This document shows, one piece after another, positions 1 through 7,791 of a stretch of DNA of 15,789 bases. The stretch is from the NCBI GenBank assembly GCA_001931875.2, contig MSJH02000320.1:1-15789 (forward strand), in the 5' to 3' direction. Numbering within the stretch: position 1 is the first letter of the stretch; the number at the start of each line of letters is the position of its first letter. The translations under genes were made by a program, and so were the position numbers. This stretch comes from Byssochlamys sp. IMV 00236. Its lineage: Eukaryota; Ascomycota; Eurotiomycetes; Eurotiales; Thermoascaceae. The notes under the pieces were generated by a model, which ran no database searches, had not been told where the DNA came from, and saw only the letters and a list, made by a program, of their open reading frames with translations.

Positions 1-285
1 TCAGCTTTGTTTGTTATTGAAAAAAAGGCTATTAAGTCAACAATTTGCCAATTAGATTCTTTAAAAAGAAGAGCTGAATATTATTAATTTAAGTTTGAAT
101 GAGAGTTTTATAGGGAATATTAATGTTGTCAGTATGATAAATGTGGTCAATGTGATTATTTATCAGTGCTACTATTGTTGTCAATGTTATTCTCAGCAGA
201 TGCGATAGAGGAATGTAAAGTAGAATGTATACTCTACTGTAAGATTATACTCGAGTTATTATAATGATTCATATCAAACACGTCA
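1..285. repeat. 285-bp terminal direct repeat, left copy
   Basis: Bases 1-285 are identical, base for base, to 15505-15789 in the same orientation. I compared the two copies across their whole length and saw no mismatch. The repeat is AT-rich and holds no complete gene. It stops exactly at both window ends, which is the pattern of a contig that overlaps itself: a circular molecule, a tandem array of a 15,504-bp unit, or an assembler overlap. There are no terminal inverted motifs, no TG...CA ends, and no primer-binding or polypurine tracts to suggest LTRs. A weak minus-strand coding remnant (roughly 78 to 1) reads out of this copy in the direction that continues at 15504 if the ends are joined. 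Confidence 0.97.
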
Positions 286-540
286 TAGGATCTTGAAACA
301 ACGGCTTGCACATCAAATCTGAACTTGGTTTTCAGTTCAATGGCAAACGAAATAAGCTCAAATCTTGACAGACAAGAGTTAGTTGGTAGTACATTTACCA
401 AAACGTAATCAATACCTTTATCACATATCTTACTAACTTTTTTCAATTGCTGAGAAAAAAAGCAATGCCTACGGCTATGACTACGGCTATGACTACGGCT
501 ATGACTACGGCTATGACTATGGCTGCGATCGAGGAGCAAT
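234..540 (-). pseudogene. Unidentified coding remnant near the left repeat
   Basis: The minus strand is open from about 540 to a TAG at 234-236. The stretch between about 440 and 250 reads like protein, with alternating hydrophobic and charged residues (for example GIDYVLVNVLPTNS, then FRFDVQAVVSRSYDVFDMN). The upstream end of the frame is a low-complexity Ser-His-Ser-Arg repeat produced by a 12-bp tandem repeat. No start codon, splice sites or family could be assigned with confidence. In a circular reading the same strand continues through 1/15504 to the remnant at 15399-15585, so both may be pieces of one multi-exon gene or one decayed copy. The plus-strand frame over 447-743 is also open but looks less protein-like. 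The function is unknown. Confidence 0.3.
471..530. repeat. 12-bp tandem repeat (about five units)
   Basis: Four perfect copies of the 12-mer ACGGCTATGACT lie at 471-518, followed by a degenerate fifth unit. Because 12 is a multiple of 3, the array is open on both strands: it gives Ala-Met-Thr-Thr repeats on plus and Ser-His-Ser-Arg repeats on minus. This explains why two overlapping long frames exist here, and it weakens open-frame length as evidence for a gene. Confidence 0.95.
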
Positions 541-743
541 CACGTTCGATGCGGCGCTTTGTTGCTGAGAAGGGCGTTAGGAATGGCAGGTCGCTCCTCT
601 CTAAGTCAATTTGCTCTGCAATGTTGTTGTATTTGGGTTTTGAAAATAGATTTAAACAAAGTAGAAAATACGATGAGACTGTGTGTATTCGGAATAAAGT
701 GAAGAGAAGAGAGATGATAGTACAATCTATAATTATATATTAA

Positions 744-1126
744 GAACAGTTAATGTTTTGAGTGGCCAGCGACATTGATTTTAATATCCCAGCTACATCA
801 ATTTTGATTGGATGTGACATTGATTGTCGGAAGCGCTGTATACAAAAAGGTAAGGAAAGCTAAGAAAAGGCTTGTATCTTGGCAAAAAGAAAAGTGCTGA
901 GCATCATACAACAAATAGCATGGCTTGATTTTTAAGTATCGCATAAGTGTGGCTGAAGAAAGCATACCTTTTTAGGCAATAATGTAGCAAAGATACTATA
1001 TAAAGACAAAAGTATCCGAGACTAGTCATTCGTGATGCAGAGAACGGGTTCTCTGAGAACCTTAAAAAACACTATAAAAGCTTAAAATGTTAATAAATTC
1101 TTTTCTTTTCCTTAAAGTTATCATCA
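744..1126 (+). promoter_or_regulatory. Upstream region with TATA box and palindromes
   Basis: No gene is visible between 744 and 1126. A good TATA-type element, TATATAAA, lies at 997-1004, about 122 bp before the ATG at 1127. A second TATAAAA is at 1073-1079. Between them, 1039-1061 holds three overlapping inverted half-sites: AGAGAAC (1039-1045), GTTCTCT (1048-1054) and GAGAACC (1055-1061). These make two overlapping 7-bp palindromes and could be a protein-binding site or a 5-prime UTR hairpin. The spacing does not fit a canonical heat-shock element. Function is inferred from position only. Confidence 0.4.
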
Positions 1127-2463
1127 ATGAGAGTAAACGACAAAAATCAAATAGACGAAGAGCTTCCAAGGTAATAGCAATAAATCTCTACATGACCAAC
1201 ATACTGATTTTTAGCAGTGATAATCCACCTCCATATACACCACATCCTAATCAACCATCCTCTTCATCAGCACCTCCTCCACCTCCAGCTTCCTCTCCCC
1301 CAGACTATGATGAGACTATGCACGAAAAAAGAAAAGAGCCAGTTTATCAGAGAAGAAGTTTCCAAGGCCCACTAGGCAGCGTATTTGAGATAGTCAACAA
1401 CGTAGCACCAGCCAGTAGAACAACCATTAGTACGTTATCAGCTACAGCTGCAGAAGCAACAAAGATGGCTTTGAATATGGTGGATGATATTATGAGCGAA
1501 ACTTTTGATAAAAAAGAAGAAAGAGTACGAAGACGAGCCACACGCAAAGAGCAAAGGAGAGAAGAGCGTGAAAGAATGGCCCAGCAATTCGAACATCTTG
1601 CCTCTGCTTTTTCAGGCTTCAAACCTCGACCTTACTCACAATGTGGTTCTAGCTCAGCATCACCTAACCTTGGGCACCATCCTTGGCAACATACACCTAT
1701 TCTTGGCAGTTGTAGTAAAAGTAATAGTAGTAGTAGTGGAAGCAGCTGTGGCAGTCGTAGTGGTAACAGCAATAATGTCCGAAAATTAGAGATGAAACAC
1801 TCGCATGGTCCGCTGACTCATGATGGCGATTGGTCAGGCGATGAGTGTAGACTAAAAACTTCTAATGGCATTCTGACAGTAAATGGGTCACTCGAAGCTA
1901 AAGACTCCATTTCACTCGAAACAAATAATGGATCCATTGTTGTTAATGGCTCTATTTCCTCTAGGAAATATATAGATATTAAATCTACTAATGGCACATT
2001 ATATATTCAACGCCAATTGACAGCCCGCGAGCTTCAAATTAATATGCAAAATGTTCCTATCAACATCAGTGTCCCTATTCAAGCAGACAGGGTAGATATT
2101 AGAACCAAGAACGCACCGATAACGCTCACACAGATCTTAGTGTCAAAGGAGTTGGTAGTAAAGACAACAAATGCGCCCATCGTGATACATGTGATTGGTA
2201 TTCTTAAAGATGCGGAAATCCGTATTGAAAGTACGAATGCTCCTGTAACTGTATACTTGCCAAAGACGTTTTCTGGTCGATTCTATATAGCCTCTAGCTC
2301 CAATTCTTCTGCCAATATTACCCCAATATACGGGAGCTCTCGTCTAATTTTGGAAAAGGATGAACATTACAAGAAAGATGGCAAATGTCTGCATATGGAC
2401 GACAAACCAAACAAAACACTCAGCGTCAGAACAACAAATGCGCCAGCAGTGGTGTACATCTAA
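1127..2463 (+). CDS. PPxY-bearing DUF4097-like beta-repeat protein
   Basis: Two exons, 1127-1170 and 1215-2463, give 430 aa. The 44-nt intron (GTAATA...TTTTAG with a TACTGAT branch-like site) removes a stretch that would otherwise read as unlikely protein. The spliced start is MRVNDKNQIDEELP followed by Ser-Ser-Asp. Two WW-domain ligand motifs follow, PPPY (residues 19-22) and PPDY (43-46), in a Pro/Ser-rich region. A strongly basic coiled stretch lies at about 114-144 and a Ser/Gly/Asn linker at about 180-200. From about 226 to the end runs a repeated beta pattern with T-S/T-N-G or T-T/K-N-A-P-I/V spaced about 16-25 residues apart, as in DUF4097/DUF7330 adhesin-like folds. There is no signal peptide or TM segment, so a cytoplasmic protein is likely. 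PPxY motifs commonly recruit Nedd4/Rsp5-type E3 ligases, so an adaptor role is a guess. AATAAA follows at 2486-2491. Confidence 0.85.
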
Positions 2464-2586
2464 ATTATTATTTTTTTAAGCTGTAAATAAACATTACATT
2501 TATTCCCATTCTTCAATGCATACAAGTCTTTTACAAAAGTAGCAATCAATGAAGACTAGTAATTTTTTTATTGAATAAACTATCGA

Positions 2587-3815
2587 TTAAAGCTTTTGAG
2601 CAGCAACAGAGTTCAAAGAGAATAGGCATGACTCTGTTTCCAGGCTATGCTTGTATTCTGTTAAATAGTTCACCAGGTCTTCTTTTGTTTTTATTCCCAA
2701 TATCGGTCCAACGATAGGCCGTATACTCTTTAATCCTTCCAGGTGATTCCAAATAAATTTTTTTGCAATAGAGGCACCGGAACCTATATCGCCTTATTAA
2801 AATTGCCTCTGATGTTGGATAGACTACTTGCTCATATCACAGGTTCAATAATCAGCTTGGACAATCTTTACGCTATCGTGCTTGGAAATCATCTTTTCCA
2901 ATTCAGCACCTTTGTTTGGATTCTGTCCTCTTGAAATGCAGGCAGTGTGTACTATACAAGTATTAGAAGAGCATGTTAAAACCAACATGTGTAGTAAAAA
3001 CTTACTAGCTTTTGTGACCTTGTAAGACATAAAGGAATGATCCTTTGGTAGCTAAAAGCGAGCAAACAATGATTAGGATATCTGTAAGTCAATGGGTATA
3101 CTTTTATATCTGGAAGTCGCAGTCTACTATTTGTATCATACCTCCTGGCTTAGTAACACGTATCACTTCGCTTACCGCTTACAGCTGCTGGCCATTCATG
3201 TTCTTCTTCAAGAGCAAGAACAAAGAACCTCATATGAACAAAGTCAAATGTGTTATCTTCATATGGAAGCCTCTTTGTTATGTTCCCATAGTTAAAAATG
3301 AACTGCTTCAATGAGAGCTATTTGTTTATTTCATTGACAATATCACAACCATGATAAGTGTAGTTGGGATATTCGGTTATCATGCCCTACAGAGCATGAA
3401 CAAATATATATATGCTCATGAGTTGCCGCTTACCATAACTCATGCACCAGAACCACAGCCTACATCAAGAATGAAGATTCCTTTTTGAAAATCCAAAGTT
3501 TTTCTTACGCTAGGTAAAATGTTCCTTAGAAAAAGATAGGTTAATATCTATGAATATCTATATCATGTTGAAGCTTCTACCCCTCGTATAGTTCCTTAAA
3601 GGCAAAATGTTGCTATAACATGCTCTTTAGTTAAGCCTATTGTATACATATTTCCTTCATATCCCTGTTAGTCTCTTTTGTTCTTCATCATCTTTGGGCA
3701 GCCAGTATGTGGAGGTTTCCTCACTATGAAACTCCCGCTCAGCACCAACGATGTTTTGATTTACGGCTGTTTTTGAGTTGCCTTCATGTGTATCCTTTTG
3801 AGATAGTGCAGCCAT
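2587..3815 (-). pseudogene. Decayed SAM-dependent methyltransferase
   Basis: On the minus strand a methyltransferase can be followed from an ATG at 3815 to a TAA at 2587-2589. Exons read from 3815-3663, 3612-3581, 3524-3434 and 3386 onward, with introns of 50, 56 and 47 nt. Motif I is clear (ILDVGCGSGA, near 3470-3443). It is followed by LPYEDNTFDFVHMRF, then the post-motif KPGGMIQIVDCDFQ. The C-terminal part ends in NSVAAQKL. Lesions: the first intron begins AT instead of GT (3662-3661); TGA (3440-3442) replaces the expected Trp after motif I; a TAG interrupts exon 4 (3318-3320); a perfect 7-bp tandem duplication at 3169-3182 shifts the frame; and more stops and shifts occur toward 2700-3100. 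The family is common in Mucorales-like fungi and its substrate is unknown. This copy cannot make a full protein. Confidence 0.85.
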
Positions 3816-4120
3816 GACCTTGTCCTAGAATTCTTGTTGATCTATAAGATATTTGTTATTCATACCATTTCAAGTGAAAAACAGCCACTCATCGGCTGAT
3901 GAACACAATGAAAAAAAAAAAAAGAGAGAGAGAGAAAATAACTATTTATACAATTTGTGTTTAGGTCAATCCCAAAACGTGTTCAACAACAGGGCTTTCG
4001 AAACCCTTAAGTTGACCATATTATCACCATGTCATACAAAACCTGAATACTGGGCTTGTATGAATTAATCACTTTACTGATTGATCAAAAGACGCAGTAT
4101 GTATATTCCTTTTGGCTAGT
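3816..4120. other. Gene-free stretch
   Basis: No coding sequence is supported here. A minus-strand in-frame TAG at 3825-3827 lies just upstream of the methyltransferase start, within a stretch that could be a longer N-terminus (D-Q-Q-E-F, stop, D-K-V), but this is uncertain. A poly-A run followed by AG repeats lies near 3910-3935. The plus-strand open frame at 3853-4068 has no protein-like character. Confidence 0.5.
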
Positions 4121-5250
4121 TTAAAGTTTAGCTTCAGATATCGTTTCTTCCATTATTTGCTTCAGACTTTTAATCTCTCGATGTAACTTTTGATACTGTC
4201 TGTTGCGAAATTAATATCAAATGACAAACTCGGTTTTGATCATGTTTGGTATTATCTACATGGAATAAGATCTCAATAAATAAAATAAATGAAAATTAAC
4301 GGATAAACTACCGGTGCCAATAGCCTCATTGCCTGCATTTAGTCTATGACTTTGAGAATTCACGTTCTCAGGTATCAACAAGCCCATTAGGGGTCTATAT
4401 ATTATCAAGGACCACTACATGGGAATCATCCGATTTTCCCGTTCAAGAAAGTAGTAACTTGTTGTTGCTCATTTGTTCTCTCCCAGAGCTCCCAACCAAG
4501 AGCCTAAGTGTGTTTAGCTTCCAGCTCGCCCTCATTTCTCCACAGGGCAGATTCATTAGTGCCTGAGGTGTATGCATACAAATAATGGCCGCATCTCGGA
4601 TATCTATCATCCTAAAATAGATATGGTCTCCTTATATATCTTAACTTTATCAAAACCATTAGTTTGGAATTAGAGTAAGAGATCACTTCACTTGAGAATG
4701 AGCCTGCATTTATTTACCAGGACGAACCTACCTGCGTTCAGAAGAGCAATAAAAAAAGCAACAGCAATAAAGCTCTTCCCAAACCCCAAACTATATCTGT
4801 ACCAGTCTACTTGGCTGTCGTACGCTGCATTACCAAAGAAGGCTGCATCGATAATATCTTCAAGGTCCTCTCGAGTCAACCAATGTAATCAAAGACAGCC
4901 ACCTTTTTATTCCGTACCTCAGGAAATAAAGCAACATCCGAGTTACACCACAGATTAATACAATGCATCACTCTTCTTAACACCGCAGATCTAAGTAAGC
5001 AATTTCCCCAGTCGGTTTTTTTCATCTATACACAATTCTCCAGTCCTACTCTTTACAGAGACATGGCTACGATCGAGCAACGAATTCTATTTACATAGGA
5101 AGTGATGCCCCATCTATGTCAATAAGGCTGATCTTAATGCATATATATATATATAGACAAGATAACTTTATGTCTACTTTGCCCTTATACATTGATCATT
5201 TTCTCTTGCCAATGTGCCTCAACTCAGCCACAACCGCACCACTGACTGAA
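4121..5250 (-). pseudogene. Unidentified minus-strand coding remnants
   Basis: Several minus-strand pieces look like eroded protein, though I cannot name the family. A coiled-coil C-terminus with a stop at 4121-4123 reads YQKLHREIKSLKQIMEETIS. A piece near 4450-4570 contains SGTNESALWRNEGELEAKHT and, after a stop, LGWELWERTNEQQQVTTFL. A piece at 4760-4880 contains REDLEDIIDAAFFGNAAYDS. Weaker segments lie around 4900-5110, and a short open start (MSSVSGAVVAELRHIGK) lies near 5250. They are split by stops and shifts in all frames. They may be one decayed multi-exon gene or two. Similar decay, the same strand and the position between two recognisable dead genes support the view that this was once coding. 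Confidence 0.4.
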
Positions 5251-5996
5251 GACATTGGTTTGTAAGCTACACACTTTTAATACACTCACAAAAGAAAGAA
5301 TCCGTTGTTTGAAGAAGGAGATGTAAATAAAACATTGATATTCTCACGGCTATTTTTTACAATATCCATGTCTAAATTTGTTCATGGAATGTGTCTCCCT
5401 AATAAATCAATTCCTTTGGAAAAACTTTTATCTCACACTCTCTCTGTATATAAACCAATCAAAAGCATGCTTGCTATCTATTTCAAATTGTATTCCTATT
5501 GGCCAATGTAATCTTTAGAAACAAACAAATAAACCCCCTATCGTTTGTCATTCTGACTGTGTCTGAAATATTTTGTACCTGAAAAAAAGATGAAGTGATA
5601 AAGATGAAGTGTCAATAGGGTCAATTCTTAATATTTAAGATACAGTTTAGGTTGTTTGAATGTTGTTAAAAGCATTAAATTAATTTCGACCAGTGGTTAA
5701 TACTTTAATGCTATCATTATAGATAAGGAGCTCAATAATGTTTCCCCCTCTCTTTCCCCAATCGATTTAGTCGAATAGCTGGGCTAAATTTTGTGCATGA
5801 GCTAAATTTTTATTTTTGAGACCAGCCAATAATTTTTGTATCAGTGTCCAAAGAAAGAAATAAAAATTTTCGCACATGATTGGTTGAACTGTATCTTCTC
5901 CTTTCTTGCCTACTCTCTTTCTCTCCTTATCAATCAGGCTGACTATGGATAATTGTAAGCAGTGAGATAATGCACTCTGATACGATTGGTTTATTA
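5251..5996. other. Gene-free AT-rich stretch
   Basis: I see no coding region I would defend. Open frames at 5305-5511 (+) and 5767-6015 (-) lack domain-like composition, and the second runs into the end of the WD40 pseudogene. A short AT dinucleotide run lies just before this stretch (about 5138-5154). No RNA gene or terminal repeats were recognised. Confidence 0.5.
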
Positions 5997-6910
5997 TTAG
6001 TTTACCATTTACCATGTTTGTAAGACGTTATCTTTACCACAATTTACTATCATCCAGGGCTCTGCAGGGTTCCAACTGAAATCTGATACCTCATTGGTAT
6101 GTCCATTGTGTACAAACTGAGAAAGAAAAAAAAAATGGTGAGAAAGATGAAAGGTATCTATAGTTACCAGTAATTCATCACCATGTCCAATCTTGGCTAA
6201 ATCCCTCTAAACGCAGACACGTCTATCATTGCTGGCTGTACCCCAAGATAGTCTCGTGATGAGGTGACCATAATAGCTGTATCACCCTCTTATTCATGCC
6301 CGTTCAATACGTGTAATTTGGGAACTAAATTACGTAAATCCCACAGTGCAGAGGTCTAAAGGGGAAAAGAAGAAAGGGAACATGTTATTATTGTCTTGTT
6401 GATGCTATTATGTCTGTAGCTGATGATTATGATCTATACCTTTGTCAGGTGACATTCAATTACTAGAATCCTATTCATTACTGGGACTAAACCCAACGCG
6501 GTTTACCTTTGCTTGATATGCCAGCACATGTTGAATAGGCTGATAAGATTCGTTGTTTATGTTTTAGAAATAAAGTTGATATATATACACAAAGCTCGCA
6601 TCATCAGTTGGTCATCATCACCTACAGAAAAAGAGAGCAAAGATGGAAATCATGCTTCATGTACCATGCAACATTCTGGAGCGTAGGTGCCCCAAATCAG
6701 ACAAAGAACAGAGAAAAATTTAAAGTTTATGCTTTTACCGATACACTCGACTTGTGAGTCTTGTGTGTTTGCACACAAGATTCTCTTTTGATGCTGCAGT
6801 TATTCTCAATGAGCAATGAAGCCATGAAAAGGGCTGATCAAGTGGGTTGAGCATGCTCTTTCTCTCTCTATGAATTCCAAGCAATATACAGCATGAACTC
6901 TGATTGGATA
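5997..6910 (-). pseudogene. Decayed RBBP4/Msi1-type WD40 histone chaperone
   Basis: The minus strand carries the C-terminal half of an RBBP4/RBBP7/Msi1/Hat2-family WD40 protein, which in intact form binds histone H4 in CAF-1, HAT1 and HDAC complexes. Readable pieces in order: LQNVAWYMKHDFHL with DDDQLM (about 6690-6590), VNRVGFSPSNE (about 6510-6475), TSALWDLRNL (from 6355), LLWSPHHETILGYS, SNDRRVCV, DLAKIGHGDELL (to 6168), and, after a 51-nt intron (6167-6117), GHTNEVSDFSWNPAEPWM and NCGKDNVLQTW, ending at stops 6009-6011 and 5997-5999. These match the family's last blades in order. An intron at 6439-6356 is also kept. Lesions include TAG or TAGG where Trp codons are expected, several frameshifts, and loss of a recognisable N-terminal half beyond about 6910. 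Confidence 0.85.
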
Positions 6911-7147
6911 CGATATCTATTTATGGTAAGGGAGTGTATCATTTAATCTTTCAATGACGAATTTGATAACAGACACGTTTTTCCTTTTTTTGTCATTGTG
7001 TGAGTAAAAAGATAAGTGAGTCCGTGTGCCTGTATTTCTGTGAGTGTGTATGTGTGTGACCAAGTATGGAAGTGTATTTAAGGACTCCTTTTTTTTATAT
7101 TTCTTTCCATTTCTCTCTTCTTTGTTAAATGATTTTCTTTAATAACT
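6911..7147 (+). promoter_or_regulatory. Upstream region of the Ecl1-like gene
   Basis: This stretch has no gene. A GT-rich patch lies at 7013-7060. A TATTTAAG element at 7075-7082 sits about 66 bp before the ATG at 7148 and could act as a TATA-like box. A pyrimidine-rich run follows at 7087-7120, of the sort often found just upstream of fungal start codons. Assignment is from position and composition. Confidence 0.35.
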
Positions 7148-7546
7148 ATGGCAGATCTTAACTGGTGCACATTTTGTGATAAAGCAGTTAGTCCCTTTTC
7201 GGTAAATATACAATAAACAACACTCAAGGGCCTAAACTCATATATTTGTTTATAGGAATCACTTTACTGCAGTGAACAATGTTTACGTGCTGATGCTCTT
7301 CGCAACCATCCATTATTAGGTTACACATATCCGGAATTCATCGATTTTCCTAGAAAGTCATCTACAACTTCATCAACAACAACAATATCATTATCTTCTA
7401 CCTCAACTTATTCTTCACCATCTACGTCACCTGCTCTAAGCGCATCCTCATCTACTCAATTCTCTTCTCCTCCCAAGTTTGATCTTTCCTTGTCGTTTAA
7501 AAAGAAATCAGGCAATGCTTACTTTTCATCTTTTCACTTGTTGTAA
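7148..7546 (+). CDS. Ecl1-like small zinc-binding protein
   Basis: Two exons, 7148-7201 and 7256-7546, give 114 aa; the 54-nt intron is GTAAAT...TTATAG in phase 0. The N-terminus MADLNWCTFCDKAV and then SLYCSEQCLRADAL carries four cysteines, C7, C10, C23 and C27 (C-x2-C-x12-C-x3-C). This is the pattern of fungal Ecl1/2/3 zinc-binding proteins, known in fission yeast for extending chronological lifespan under stress or starvation. The intron falls between the two cysteine pairs. The rest is a Ser/Thr-rich, likely disordered tail (about residues 51-92) ending in a short basic and aromatic segment. It is larger than the yeast Ecl1 proteins, and only the cysteine knuckle is shared. Some other small treble-clef protein is possible. 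AATAAA lies at 7622-7627. Confidence 0.8.
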
Positions 7547-7791
7547 ATAACATCGATACCCCCATTTGTGTACATATTCCCCTTCTTGACGCTTTTGATA
7601 TTCACACACTTTCTAAAAAAAAATAAACGCTCGTATCACTTGTAAACTTCTCGAGGGCCAGGGACCAATCTTTTTAAGCCCATGAAGATAATGAATTTAT
7701 GCGGAAGAACATTATTTCCGTCATGTTTATTTTCAGCCTGTTCCATTGTTTAATAACTAGTTTTTTTTTTTTCTACCTTCATTCCATTGAA

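Noticed and set aside
1..285. Long terminal repeats of a retrotransposon
   Set aside because: No TG...CA ends, primer-binding site, polypurine tract, reverse transcriptase or integrase. The interior is host genes.
447..743. Plus-strand 98-aa frame as a gene
   Set aside because: Its openness comes largely from a 12-bp repeat. It has no domain-like sequence, and the opposite strand looks more protein-like.
1087..1126. Start of the beta-repeat gene at 1087
   Set aside because: The reading from 1087 is implausible and crosses a good intron. ATG 1127 with splicing gives a sensible N-terminus.
3045..3314. Two overlapping plus-strand frames as small genes
   Set aside because: They lie antisense to the methyltransferase remnant, whose motifs are clear on minus.
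5138..5154. AT dinucleotide run as an origin or attachment site
   Set aside because: It is a short common microsatellite in AT-rich DNA, with no supporting motifs.
5767..6015. Minus-strand 82-aa frame as a gene
   Set aside because: It starts inside the last codons of the WD40 remnant in another frame and has no recognisable composition.
7699..7791. N-terminal extension of the six-TM protein from ATG 7699
   Set aside because: It encodes a Phe-rich string from a T tract typical of untranslated leader; the next ATG at 7792 fits better. It is not fully excluded.
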